The position numbers were made by a program, and so were the translations under genes. Below the pieces are notes generated by a model. That model was not told the origin of the DNA, searched no databases, and worked only from the letters and a program-made list of their open reading frames with translations. 64,000 nucleotides of DNA, from assembly GCA_905250025.1 (NCBI GenBank), contig CAJNOJ010000298.1, forward strand, positions 1 to 64,000, in the 5' to 3' direction. Positions 24,146 through 35,409 of the stretch are shown piece by piece (the first letter of the stretch is position 1; each line of letters begins with the position of its first letter). This stretch comes from Adineta ricciae (Eukaryota > Rotifera > Eurotatoria > Adinetida > Adinetidae).

Positions 24146-25900
24146 TTAGACTTGAGTTGGCATAATTTTGATTGATGCCAAAACATTTTTCTTCCCTTGT
24201 TCAACGGGTTCAACTAAAATAACGTTCGAGTTCGTTGGATCAACTTTCCATCGAATATATTCGTTTACACTAACATTGTAGCTAGATTTTGGATAGACTA
24301 ACGATGGAACGAAGATTTCTGTTGCCTGTTTAATTGATGTATCGATCGTGTATGTAAGAAGAAAGGTTTTCGTGTTAGGTTCATATTGCATTGTATTTGG
24401 TTCACCAGCAATAGCGCGAGCATAAGGTCGAGTTATTCGTTTACTTGCATCTTGATCATTATAGACAATACCCCAGTATGCCCATGACTGAAAATACTTG
24501 TCTGCATATGTCAGAGCCCATTCGAGTTGTTCATCACATGTTGGTGAACCATCACACCCACCAAACTCAGTTAAAAATGATGAACCACCAAGTTGTTTCA
24601 CATCAATCTGAAATAAAATCGAAAGCATTATTTTGTCATCGAGTAACTTCGAACGAACCATCGTTGAAGCAAACAAAGCTGGTCCTTCGACATCATCACA
24701 TAGGATTCGATCAAAACTTGGAATCGTTTCATTGCCCGGAACCGGCTGAATTTGTAAAATTGAACAATAATAATGATAAGAGAACACACTTCGATTTCGA
24801 TAATTGTTTCCACCGGGAACATGACTGAAACCACTACCAAAATACTTTCCATTCAATCGAACTATATGAGAAGAACTCGATTCGTATCATGTATTTCTTA
24901 TTGTTCAACAAACCTCCCCATGTGACAGGCTCATAAAAAATCAATGTTTCGTTGTCAACAGATCGAATGACTTTCGACAGTTTATCATAAAATGGTTGAA
25001 GATTCACCGACCCGGCAATGCCAGGTAGAAGAATGAATGGATTGGCGAAATAGTTTCCAGCCCATGGTTCATTTATTAACTCGTATCTAAATATGAATGA
25101 TAGTTTTCAAAAGAGAAGAAAAAAACAATCATCACACCCTAAGACATTTGAATATGAGTTGAAAGTTGTTGCGACCAAACGCCAAAAATTCGCCATGGAT
25201 TCAGTTGCACCAGCAACATTGTCATATAAACATTGAAAACCATGTGAACATGCTTCTGTCAAATAACTAGAAAAAGCCTCATTAATACATCATTAGACTT
25301 CGTTTTGACTTACTTAAGAAACCAACTTGAAATATTTTTGAATGGCCATGGATCTATAAAGAACAAAGAATGATGTTGACAAAATATTGAGTCGATAAGA
25401 AACGCACATGGATGGTCAGGTGGTGGAAATTTATCATAAATATGGGGAGGGATACCGTCGTACAAGCCTGTTCGACTGCTCAGTCCATCTTGATGCATAT
25501 CCAGCAAGACATAGATTTGATTTTTCTGAAGTAACTCAACGATTTGTTTCATCACATTGAGATATGTGTAATTATATTTCTCTGGTGTTGGTTCAACTCC
25601 GGTCCACATCATTCTTGAATTGAATTGTTAAATATGAGAGAGAGAGAAAGATTTATTTGTTTAAACATACCCAAGTCGAACGAAATTCAAACCCCACGAC
25701 GACATATTTGTAACAAAAGCTGCGTCGAGCAGTTCAGAAGGATACCATGGAAATCCTTTGTTAACAAAATTAGCACCATGATAAAGGCGAATTCGATTGT
25801 AATTATCTTTGATGTAGATTTCATCGGTATAAACATTAGCTGAACCCGAACAGAGCTTAACAATGATAAAGAGAATAAAGACTACTATTCTAGATTTCAT
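24146..25900 (-). CDS. Endoglycoceramidase-like glycoside hydrolase family 5 protein
   Basis: Six or more exons, joining in frame through short introns, give a secreted protein of roughly 500 residues. Exon 1 begins with a signal peptide (MKSRIVVFILFIIVKLCSGS) followed by the GH5 start (YHGANFVNKGFPWYP). Later exons carry NFVRLG, VLLDMHQDG, YELINEPWAGN (Glu acid/base), a VDNETLIFYEP-VTWG strand and SSFLTEFGG (Glu nucleophile). A beta-sandwich C-terminal domain follows (PYARAIAGEP, TKTFLLTY). This is the endoglycoceramidase layout: cleavage of the bond between the oligosaccharide and ceramide of glycosphingolipids. Both catalytic Glu are present. It is probably digestive or lysosomal. Some intron ends in the 24640-24780 part are uncertain because that stretch is open throughout. 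Confidence 0.82.
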
Positions 25901-25929
25901 TTTTAAAACTAGATGAAAATTGTGGATGT

Positions 25930-27250
25930 GTGCAGAAAGATATGTAGGTATCTGTTGGTTAAGATAACGCTAAGTAAATGTTCTGGTTATTTTTCGAACG
26001 CGACATGACATACTTTTTTTTTTATTAAAATAGAAAGTGCGACCTGATTTTCAAAAAATTCACAATTTTAACAAAGTTTCAATACAACAACGCCAGACTA
26101 TGCCATTTCGTATAGCAAAGTCGCATTGTTGACTGACTTTGCGTTTGTAATTTTGATATTCCATAGATTCTGCTTTCTCTAAATGATGCGATTTAGAATA
26201 TAGCACTACTGTCATCTTTTTGATGTATGGTGTTCGATCCTGAACTACAATTCTTTTCCCTTCATCCAGTCGTGTTGTCAAAACTGATGGATTTTTAGTT
26301 AATTATAAAAATTTAGTGATTATTAATCGCTGCTGAGGGTGAAGGTGGACCACTGCAGACTTTCAATTTGCTTTTAATATGCGATTTTTTTTTCTAAAGG
26401 TCAATACATCTTGAGGGTATATTGACTCAGGCATATTATTCAATTCTTTTTGATATGATGTAACATATCTTTTTAAAATTAAAACAAAATTAGATCTCGA
26501 AGATATGCAGATCTTGAACGGTGCGAGTGGTATAAATGTTCACGTGGTAAAACGTACTACTACTGTGAAGATTGTTTCACAGTATTTTTAATCAACTAGT
26601 AACACCATCAGTCCGGTTATCACATGCCGTCGGGCACGAGTGAACAAAAAACGAAAATTCCAGAGGGTGTACTCGGCTTCTCTTCTTATGATTGCATTGA
26701 GAGAGATATCAAGAAATATGTGTACAGTCTAATTAACTATTAAGGTCAATTTTATTCTGCCTCTTGTCATTTTACTTTCGCGACACTATTCAAGAAAACT
26801 TCACATCTTTAGCACCCTTTCTGCTATTGAATTCGTCTCTTCCGTGTATAGTTCAACTGTTTGTACTATAATAGTACACTGAATGACCGACAACAGCAGA
26901 AAAATATATGCTTATTGAGTGTCAGAACATGTGTTGTGCAATTATTTGATTTTATTCTTTGCTTGTAACAATGTGATCGAACTTTGTCGTACTTTGTCGT
27001 TCTCAATTTGTTTTTTTTTTTGGCAAACAGAACAATCATCATGGAGGGTGTATTTACCTTTCAGCAAATGTACTTTTTTTTTCAAAAGGTCGCACGTTTG
27101 TATAGCCCTGTTAACTTATTGTGCGTTCTACTTCCATAAAGTTATTTTTATAATTACTAATGAAAGAAAAGGTAGTTGTGAGAAAAACATTCCTTCATTG
27201 AATATATTAGGCGATCGTGTAGAGTAACAATCTACCATTAACAACAAACT
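25930..27250. other. Intergenic region, no supported gene
   Basis: A minus-strand frame at 26060-26281 is open and rich in basic residues but lacks an ATG and any recognised motif. The rest has only short frames. A poly-T run lies near 27011-27021. Confidence 0.45.
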
Positions 27251-27263
27251 ACTCGACCTGATC

Positions 27264-27902
27264 ATGAACTACACTGGAAATGTTGAAAGTCCAACTTCCA
27301 CGACAATTCCTGAAACTGGTAAGGAACAGAGAATTCAACGTCTGGACAAAGCAATCGCTTACTATGGTTCAAGAAAACATGTTATATTTACTGTCCTTGG
27401 TCTCGTGTTTGGAATTATCGAACTTTGCTATGGTATACGATATTTAGGACAATGTCCTATTCAGCCAATGATTGCATACTTTTTGACTGTTCATGGAGCT
27501 ATAATGCTCTTCGAAGTACTAATAGGTATTCTCGCATATATTATTTCTCGTGTAATCTATAATCAATACGATCAAGTAATAGCACGACGATTAATTTTAA
27601 TTGTAATTGGTCTTTTGATTTTGATCAATCTATTCTGCTTTGCTTGGTTCGTTGCTGGAAATGTATGGGTATTCGGTTCATTAGCGAATGGTAAACAGAG
27701 TGATGATAGCACAAATCTAAATACTTACTGTCAATCGGATTTATTTCGAGCTGCTCTTGGAATTATAATATCCAGATATGTTCTGACAGGAGTTATTATT
27801 ATTATCGCTATCTGCATTAACCGCCGTAAGATCATGCGATGTTGTACACAGGAGAACATATCTTCAAGGAACAACGTCGCGTCAACACCAACAAAAGCAT
27901 AG
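27264..27902 (+). CDS. Four-transmembrane protein, TMEM272-like
   Basis: Single-exon protein of 212 residues. The cytosolic N-terminus is polar. Four hydrophobic helices follow at roughly residues 38-60, 68-92, 108-133 and 160-183, then a basic Cys-containing tail (RRKIMRCC). Between TM1 and TM2 lies GQCPIQPMI. After TM3 comes WFVAGNVWVFG with a later YCQSDLF. The CPIQP and GNVWVF signatures match the animal TMEM272-like family, whose function is unknown. The start ATG is preceded by stops and no lesion is seen. Location in plasma or endomembranes is inferred from the helices only. Confidence 0.75.
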   Translation: MNYTGNVESPTSTTIPETGKEQRIQRLDKAIAYYGSRKHVIFTVLGLVFGIIELCYGIRYLGQCPIQPMIAYFLTVHGAIMLFEVLIGILAYIISRVIYNQYDQVIARRLILIVIGLLILINLFCFAWFVAGNVWVFGSLANGKQSDDSTNLNTYCQSDLFRAALGIIISRYVLTGVIIIIAICINRRKIMRCCTQENISSRNNVASTPTKA

Positions 27903-28183
27903 TTCTCAAAGAATACACTACTGTTTATGTTTTCCTGCTTACTTGTGATTGAATAAAGTATTGATTTCTCAACCAAAATGATTAGACTGTTGACTAATCT
28001 CTCACAAATCATAATAAAACTTTATGAGTCGAGGAGCTCAGTCCTATATGAATGAAATTTTGAAAGTTTGCGAACATGGATCTTCATCCGCACCCTCAAT
28101 GTATTCATACATTCGAAAGAATTCTTTCCCAGATTTATTCATTTATCGATAGAAAAATAACTTGTACATCATTTATTCTTGCT

Positions 28184-29119
28184 TTATTTGTTCGAAAGTG
28201 GTATATGAACTTTTAATTGTCCATCTTTGTCTAATTCTTTTTTCATTTTGTCAATTATTGCGCCATCGGGCAATGTTGTTAATCGATAAAATCTTGCGCG
28301 CTTGGAACGACCGTCCTCTTTACGTATATGTTCACCTTGAACAGTTAATTCGTTGTTCTCTGTTGAAATTTTGATTTCTTCCAATGGACATTTTTTCACA
28401 TCAATTGTCATCTCTAGTGCTTTTCCATTGCCATCTATATCAACGAGACATGGATGAAAATCTGCATTCATTAAACGCTTGATATAATCAGCTAACGAAT
28501 CTTCTGGTGTTTGATTCGATTCTGCTGGGCGTTGAGTTTTATCTTCTGGTGTTTGATTCGATTCTGCTGGGCGTTGAGTTTTATCTTTTTTTGTTTCTTC
28601 AAAAGCAACTGCTTTCGATGAACTACCATAGGGTACTTCAATAAGAAGGATCTTGTCTGATATCATCTGTGATGTCATACGTGTTGCATCTAAATATTTA
28701 CCGGATTGAAAAATGGACAGTTAAAAAAAGGTTCTGTTTTACTAACCGGCTTGTTTAGGTAATGAATAGGAATTTTTAACTTTTTGAATGCCACATCCAT
28801 AATGTTGCTTTTTGTCACCTTGATTAGCTTCGACGGTTATTCTTCCATTTTCAGCTTTTACTTTCACATTCTTTTGATCGAATCCGGCAATATTCACTCG
28901 AACAGAAAACTTGTCTGGTTTTTTGCGAGCTGTTGTTGGCTCGAGACACTTTTTATCCTTATCTGCGTCTATATTTGCTCCTGCTGCTGGTTCACTGTCA
29001 GGTGCTTTCCTTTTTGATGGTTGAGACTTACTTCTACAACATCGATAACCCATTGGCAGCATACAACAGTCCCACGGACTTTTACAAGCAGATGGAGAAC
29101 ATTTTTTATAACATGCCAT
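28184..29119 (-). CDS. Small heat-shock protein with two alpha-crystallin domains
   Basis: Two exons (29119-28747 and 28689-28184) join at a 57-nt intron to give 292 residues. The N-terminal arm is Cys-rich (MACYKKCSPSACKSPWDCC) and is followed by a first alpha-crystallin-like domain (FSVRVNIAGFDQKNVKVKAE, ITVEANQGDKK, then DKILLIEVPY). A linker holds two identical 14-residue repeats (DKTQRPAESNQTPE). A second domain follows (MTIDVKKCPLEEIKISTENN, LTVQGEHIRKEDG, FYRLTTLPDGA, GQLKVHIPL). The fold is that of ATP-independent holdase chaperones. Most animal sHSPs carry one such domain; two in one chain are known in flatworms. Stress protection is a reasonable inference. No heat-shock element was searched for. 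Confidence 0.85.
28502..28585. repeat. Perfect 42-bp tandem duplication in the sHSP linker
   Basis: Two identical 42-bp units, each beginning CTTCTGGTGTTTGATTCGAT on the plus strand, sit head to tail inside exon 2 of the sHSP gene. The length is a multiple of three, so the frame is preserved and the linker is lengthened by 14 residues. Identity of the copies implies a recent duplication or homogenisation, or an assembly artefact. Confidence 0.9.
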
Positions 29120-29129
29120 TCTGAAAATA

Positions 29130-30030
29130 AATTAATTGAAAATGAATGCTGAGTTTGTTTCTAACACAAAAATATATACATAAATGTGTACACATATATA
29201 CAATGATACAGGTTAGAAATAATGAAGTGTAACGTTTCTCATCTGAAACACCGATGCCTGTCACACTTATTTTATTTTGCACATATTTTCCATTCTGTTT
29301 TCCTCCTACTGTTGAGAAACAAATTGAAAATATTAGAGGAAAAATTGCATTTCATTTTGCTTCTTGGAATAATCGAAAATGTTGTGCTGGTTTCAATATT
29401 GGTACAGCCGGACTGGCACAAATGGAGCACAATCATGTACTCATACTTTCGTTTAGAAAGTTTCACGTAGTCATTACGTAACACCATGTTTTTTTCTAAT
29501 TACTTGAACTGCTAGTTTTTCAGAGTAGAAACCAGTCTTCTGTATATCTACTGAAATTCATAGAAATTGTCTGATCTGAAAGTGACTTCTACAGAAGGTA
29601 ACAAGGAATCAACTCTCGTACCCGACCGGAAATTCATGAACACCAATGAAAAGTTAATGAGAACAGTTATTTTTGGAATGCAACATAAAGCCGAGTAAAA
29701 GTTCCTGTTTATATTTAGACGATTTTTTATTTTGAACGTTGATAATTCCAACGTTAGTTTTAATACACAAGAGAGGCGGACTTCTTCGCCTTTTCATGCA
29801 GAAATTTTGAAGTTATAATTATCAGTAGTCTAATTCTACACTTAATCTCATTAATGATATCTAAGTATAACGCTTGAGATATCGATGCACTTTTCTTTCA
29901 CTGAGCAGTCCTGCATAAAGCAACGAAACAAGAAATTTAATAAGCACTTTGTCACGATTTCTGTTACTGACAGAGTGTCAATTAGAAACTATTTGTAGAC
30001 GATCTTTTCTCTTCTATTTTGAAATTTTTC
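29130..30030. other. Intergenic region, no supported gene
   Basis: Short overlapping frames on both strands at 29220-29490 have no recognised motif. Putative promoter region between the divergent sHSP and GPCR genes; no elements can be assigned with confidence. Confidence 0.45.
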
Positions 30031-30036
30031 TTCGCA

Positions 30037-31030
30037 ATGGAACACGGAACTACTGGTTTTATCTTAACATTGATTTCTCTTATTCATGGTTCATTCGCAA
30101 CTATCGTTTCCTTCATAGTTTTCCTAGTTCTTTTGCATCATCAATATACAAATCGAATGAAACGGGATGAACACATTAATTTATTTCTCTTCACCATCAT
30201 TTATTCATATTTATTCATTTACATTCTCACATTGCTTTCATTCAATGTTCAAACAATCTTAGGTGATCTCTATGACATAAATTTCACTTCATCTTGGTGT
30301 ACATTTCGAGGATATCTCATTTCTGTCATGTGCTCGGACATCTATCAAATATTTGGCATTCAGGTAATTCGTAACTTGTAAAATGTTTAAATAAAAATCG
30401 AAATTTTCTTAGGCATTCTTTCGTCTTTGTCGAATTATTTATCCCCGTCGACGAATGTTTCGAAGCTTTTGGTTTTACTTTGTCTTGGTCTTCGTTCAAT
30501 TAGCCAAAACGTTTGTTATATTGTGTCCGATTTTAGTTTGGCAAGATATTGATTATCTCTCCAATGAACACTATTGTTATGTGACATTTGACAAGCCTCG
30601 AGGAATGATTTACGTTATTTTTACAACATACGGAATTCCTCTTTCTATTTTATTTTCACACTATGTTCGTATCACCATATTTCTTCATCGTTTACCGAAT
30701 AATCAAACCATGATCATCAGAAGTCAACAAAAGCGAGACTTGATTGCTATTCGGCGAATTTTCATTCATGTTACTTTGCTTCTCACACTTGTTGTACCAG
30801 GAACGATTTTGACGTTGATCAGGTTTATTACTGGACAAGATTATCCGCTGACTTTTCGTATTTTATGGTTGGGAAGTGAAGTGTCGATTGCGATATTGAC
30901 AATCGAAATGATATTGGCAACACCACAGTTGAAAAATCTTTTTCTAAAACCATGGAGACAAAATCGTGTTTCGATGATTGCCCAAACAGTTCAACGAGGA
31001 AATGCGACAACAATGCATTTATCTGCTTAG
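30037..31030 (+). CDS. Rhodopsin-like seven-transmembrane receptor, two exons
   Basis: Exon 1 (30037-30363) starts at the first ATG and ends in TM3. After a 49-nt intron, exon 2 (30413-31030) continues to a total of 314 residues. Seven hydrophobic segments are visible, beginning with GFILTLISLIHGSFATIVSF. Cys residues in SSWCTFRG and NEHYCYVTF are placed for the TM3-ECL2 disulfide. The region after TM3 reads FRLCRIIYPRRR in place of a classical DRY, the pattern common in bdelloid orphan receptors. The C-tail is short. Ligand and G protein are unknown. It is followed by a convergent membrane gene. Confidence 0.8.
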
Positions 31031-31291
31031 ATACAAAGTCTTTCTATCATCGTTTCGGATCGTCACTATAAAGCTAATAAAAAGAAATTTCTGATTTGAG
31101 AATGTGTTCTTGTCACAAATCCAAAGGGAGCTTTTCTATCTGTATCTGTCATCAGATGTGATTTAAGGAATGAGGGTGAGCAGAATATTTAAACATCTGA
31201 CAGTTGAAGAACAGAAAAGTTCAACTATTCAAGATATAGATTTATTGAAATATTCGAAGAACAAAATATAATTATATAAGAAACACTAAAT

Positions 31292-32023
31292 TCACTGGTT
31301 CCGGTGTTGTTGAGCTTCTAACCATTCATTGTATTCATTCTCTAATTGAGGATCAGTATTATTTTGCGGTGGACGACGAGGAATTGTTAATGACGATTGA
31401 TTAGAGTTGGTTGTTCGAAGAAGTGCAAGTTCAATTGATTGATTTTGTACGAATCTTTGTTGATGTGGATGGGATCGCTCCGTATCGTCATACCAATTGC
31501 AAGTCAAACCTGTTGTTGTTAAAATCGGAATAATACAAAGAGAAAGAAATAGTTTACAATTGGAACACCAATCTCGCGTATAAGTATAGATAAATGCTGT
31601 TATAAAAAGTAGTAAGGCATATATTAAATGCAAAATAGTTCGAAAAATGAGTTGGCTTCGTGTAAGCATTCGAATCATTGTAACTGAATTGTAGATGAAA
31701 AGAGTAATAGCAAGAAGAAAAGCTACAGCCAAGAAAAAGGTGGATACTGGCTCAACAGCTATATCACAAATGGGTAAATAGTTTCCGCTAGAGTTTTGTT
31801 TATATGAACAATTAGCATAGAGTTCCAACCATGTTTGACTATTTTGAGAAGTGGAATTAACAGGAGGAGATGAGTCATTACGATGCGGTCGTAATCGAAC
31901 ATATAGAAATAAGAATGGAAAGAAATCAGCAAAAGAAATAATAGCAGGTAAACAACACCAATGAATGTCTTCCAATTCTGATGATCTTGTATGAGTTCGC
32001 TGATGGATATTTGTACGAGACAT
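31292..32023 (-). CDS. Unrecognised four-helix membrane protein
   Basis: Single-exon frame of 243 residues from the first ATG (MSRTNIHQR). One hydrophobic segment (WCCLPAIISFADFFPFLFLYV) is followed by an Asn/Ser-rich, probably glycosylated loop with two Cys (ANCSYKQ, LPICDIA). Three more helices follow (FFLAVAFLLAITLFIYNSVT, TILHLIYALLLFITAFIYTY, LFLSLCIIPILTTTG) and then a long Gln/Asn-rich cytosolic tail. I do not recognise the family. Placement between two GPCR genes suggests nothing firm about function. No lesions are visible. Confidence 0.6.
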   Translation of the reverse strand: MSRTNIHQRTHTRSSELEDIHWCCLPAIISFADFFPFLFLYVRLRPHRNDSSPPVNSTSQNSQTWLELYANCSYKQNSSGNYLPICDIAVEPVSTFFLAVAFLLAITLFIYNSVTMIRMLTRSQLIFRTILHLIYALLLFITAFIYTYTRDWCSNCKLFLSLCIIPILTTTGLTCNWYDDTERSHPHQQRFVQNQSIELALLRTTNSNQSSLTIPRRPPQNNTDPQLENEYNEWLEAQQHRNQ

Positions 32024-32357
32024 CAGATTATTTAAAAACAATCAAAATGAAATCATTTTCATGTTAATGCATTGATAGGAAAGCAAATAAGAGGAGATTT
32101 GGTTCGATTATACAGTTAACCTTTGCTATATATGATACATGTACGATGTACATTCGTACTGAACGTATATCTTGACCTGATGACCGATGTAGAATCAAGA
32201 GAGTGTGCGGTTGATGTTAAGGGAACAACGACCAAGTGAGGATGAGAGAAATATCTGAATAACAGAATTCAACTTTCAAGTTTAACACTGCTGTCAATTT
32301 ATTGAGAACGTATGCACAAACAACAATTATGATTATATATATAGACTTGTTTCTAGT

Positions 32358-33272
32358 TTATGTTATAGACATAACTCGTGTTGTTTGCCATTGTAATTTT
32401 AACACTCGTGTCATTCTAGTTTTCAATTCTGGCAATGTCAATGCACATACAAACGGATATAACAGAATTACAAAATAAGTAAAGAAATTAATATAAAGAT
32501 AAAAGGCACCGATGAAATAACTTGATATGCCATAAATATACCGTATGATATACACTACTGTAAAGGGCAGTAGAATGATAACATACAAAAAAGCAATTGA
32601 TAATGCTTGAATGATCATTTTGCGATGTTGCTGCCAATTAAGTGCACGACGCATTCGACGCTTTTGCAAGAAAACACGTAGAATCAAACCACTGCTAAAT
32701 ACTGTAATGATAGCAATTGGAACTATTTGATGTGCGATAAAATCCCACATGGAAAGTGTATAGTTGTCGTATAAACATGGATAAATACAAATAAGTGACC
32801 AAGGACGAAAACGGTTTTCACAAGGTGGAAAGAAATACACAACAAAATAAAAGACAAACCAATAGAGAAGAAGTGCTATGAGAGGAACATAATGAACTAA
32901 GAACCGCTTTCTCCTTGTTGATATCCATGATTCATGAAATATCAAAATATGCCTTTCAATCATTGCCCATGCAAAGACCATTGTATGGACAATATAAAGT
33001 GACCAATCAATGAATCCAATGAAGAGACAGAACATGTATGATCGTTGCCAATCAGTTTCATGTGTAAAATAATAAAGCATCCACGGATAAAACGTTACTT
33101 CGTCAATCAAACAAATGACGAGAAGAACGATAATGACATGATTATGAAGACCACGACGCAGAGCTCGATCGAATAGAAGATGATACAAAACAAAGATTGA
33201 ACAGATTAATGATGGGACAAGAGCGGCAAGAATAACCCAAAATTTTACCATATCCGGTAATACTACTACCAT
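32358..33272 (-). CDS. Rhodopsin-like seven-transmembrane receptor with ERH motif
   Basis: Single-exon protein of 304 residues from ATG at 33272. Seven helices are visible. After TM3 (YIVHTMVFAWAMIERHILIF) the DRY position reads ERH, a variant typical of rotifer receptors. ECL2 carries several Cys (PPCENRF, LICIYPCLYD). The TM5-TM6 loop is basic (RVFLQKRRMRRALNWQQ), as expected for G-protein coupling. TM7 ends YPFVCALTLPE instead of NPxxY. The ligand is unknown; peptide or chemosensory roles are both possible. Sequence upstream (33280-33420) presumably holds the promoter. Confidence 0.82.
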   Translation of the reverse strand: MVVVLPDMVKFWVILAALVPSLICSIFVLYHLLFDRALRRGLHNHVIIVLLVICLIDEVTFYPWMLYYFTHETDWQRSYMFCLFIGFIDWSLYIVHTMVFAWAMIERHILIFHESWISTRRKRFLVHYVPLIALLLYWFVFYFVVYFFPPCENRFRPWSLICIYPCLYDNYTLSMWDFIAHQIVPIAIITVFSSGLILRVFLQKRRMRRALNWQQHRKMIIQALSIAFLYVIILLPFTVVYIIRYIYGISSYFIGAFYLYINFFTYFVILLYPFVCALTLPELKTRMTRVLKLQWQTTRVMSIT

Positions 33273-33289
33273 TGTTTCTGTCAGAAACT

Positions 33290-34100
33290 TTTCTTATCCT
33301 ATGTTTAATATAGAAGGAAAATATGAAAATGAGTATGTGTTGAGAGGAAGGTGGAAGTTTATAATGATAAATCTTTTTCTACATCTCCTATCGGTTCACT
33401 GATAATACGGGAATTGTTTTTGTTTTATATTCAGCTGTCACTTTATAATGAATGCCGTCTGGGCTTTTTTTTATTGACGAAACTATAGGAATATAAAGCA
33501 TTAGTGTTGCAATATAAGTGCCTTTTTCTGCTCAGTCGGCTTAATCTGGCATCTTAGTTGTTCTAAGATACGTTTCACCTCACTTATCATGCCAATATGC
33601 TTCTACGACTTCGTTAATATTTTAGATTGTAAGATAATGGAACGTTTCATCATTGACGGATAAGAGAAACAGCAAAATATTTATCCACGTCATAATATAC
33701 CTAAAGAACGTATATATTTTCAGATTCATAAATATGGACACCGAGTTGGTGGATCTGAATCATGTTCAAACTGATAGGACGTGTACGTGTCAGATTCAAT
33801 TTCTATGCATATCTTGTCGAATGAAGCGGTGGTCAGACAAATAGCTGTTGATTAGTAAATAAGAAATTCTTCATGATACAACTACTTTATCTTCCGATAA
33901 CTCAATTCAAATTCATAGAATTACTTCATGAAGTCTTTTCTTATGTTATAACATGAGTTTCCGCATCTGGGTGTTAGTACAGCGACATTACGCATGAAAT
34001 GGGTGATGATATTTATGCCTCGTTTGCTTTCCAAATAAAGAGAATTTTCATTCTATTATGAAGAACGATGGTTTTATATAGGTCAAATTTATTGATGCTG
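33290..34100. other. Intergenic region, no supported gene
   Basis: Short frames only, none with a motif. Confidence 0.45.
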
Positions 34101-34112
34101 TATAACGACGAT

Positions 34113-35400
34113 TCAGCGGGACATCTGATTGTTTATGTTCTTCTCAGCTTTCCCAATAGCAGAATACGCACGTGTTTTATTGAAATAGCATCTGATTAGC
34201 CAACAGATCATGGGAATAATGCAAATTTGGAAGATAGGAAAAGTAAAACCAAATAACTCGATGACAGCTATAGTGAATAAGATATTATGAAAAGCCATTT
34301 CGTCTTCTTGAACAATTGAGTATTGTCGATTAAGAATAAAAAAAACTGTGTTTCACTCAAATCAATCGTCAGAGAAACATATATGAACAGAAGTAGCTCA
34401 TATTCACCTAGCAAATCTTAGAGAAATTCATCCGACATTCCTTTAGTTGTAATAGTATAGAAATGAACAGGCCAAAATATAGAAGCAGAATCTCATGAGA
34501 ACCGGATTTCAATGTAATCTTTACATCAGAACATGTTTGTTCGCTGAGTAGTCTTGTACTAAATTTAGCGTTACGTATATCTTTGTCATATGTCATCGGA
34601 CGAGGTTTCGATTGGATAACAATGAACGTAGGTGCCGCGCTACAAGAAAAATAGCGACGATGATCATAACTAATGCATAGAACAATAGTAAACTCTCAAT
34701 CCACATTTTTCCTTGACCAATTAAGTCTTTTGTTCTGGAGATTTTGTATTACTAATAAATAATGTTGCATACTTTTCGGAAGTCACCGAAATACTCCTGC
34801 CAAAGTTATTACAAACATAATAATGGAGAGACAAATATACATTGTACAGAGCCGGTATGTAATCGTAACATGGTCCAATCGATGTTACCTGTTTAAATAT
34901 TCCAGCAAAACGGACACGCGACATATTGGCATCTGTAGAAAAGTGTCAGAATACTATTGAACTTCAATCGTACGGCTGTTGTGTACATACCTGGTGGTTT
35001 GAATGGGACCGGTGTTCGAGGTGTAAAGTCGAATAAATGTTGGTCATTGTTCCGAAGATGTGTCCAAAGTTTGTTGGCTGTTCTAAAGATGAACTTATCA
35101 CAAAACGTGTTGAACACAAGCATTTGAGCTGAATGGACTAGAACAGCAAACGAAGTACTATCAAGTCAAACAACTGATGTACCGAACATGCCATCTGTTA
35201 TTCAAGATATATTCGAATTAGCAAGCTTCACAATAACATTAGTCGCTGTTCTCAATAGAGATCTTCGTAAAACAAGGTTGTACATTGGAATACCAACAAG
35301 TATTTGATTTTGAAGATTGACACTAATCACAATATCATTACGAATCAATGTAAGATTGAAACAGTCAACAAAATGCCAATGTTCGATTCATATTTTCACC
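34113..35400 (-). pseudogene. Unrecognised decayed membrane-protein gene
   Basis: The minus strand reads as one long degenerate frame: RNDIVISVNLQNQILVGIPM at about 35345-35280, then FNTFCDKFIFRTANKLWTHL and a Pro-rich stretch. A probable short intron near 34990-34930 follows. Next come VTSIGPCYDYIPALYNVYLS and three hydrophobic segments: WIESLLLFYALVMIIVAIFL near 34650, ILLLYFGLFISILLQL near 34470, and ILFTIAVIELFGFTF with IFQICIIPMICWLI near 34230. In-frame stops (after LANSNIS, FGTSVV, SPEQKT and NRNLVR) break it, although some could lie in unplaced introns. Conserved-looking Cys and paired helices suggest a receptor-like or channel-like protein, but I cannot name the family. Confidence 0.4.
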
Positions 35401-35409
35401 TGTATATAT

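Noticed and set aside
24445..24828. Plus-strand frame of 127 codons
   Set aside because: Antisense to the endoglycoceramidase, whose motifs are unambiguous; His/Met-rich shadow composition.
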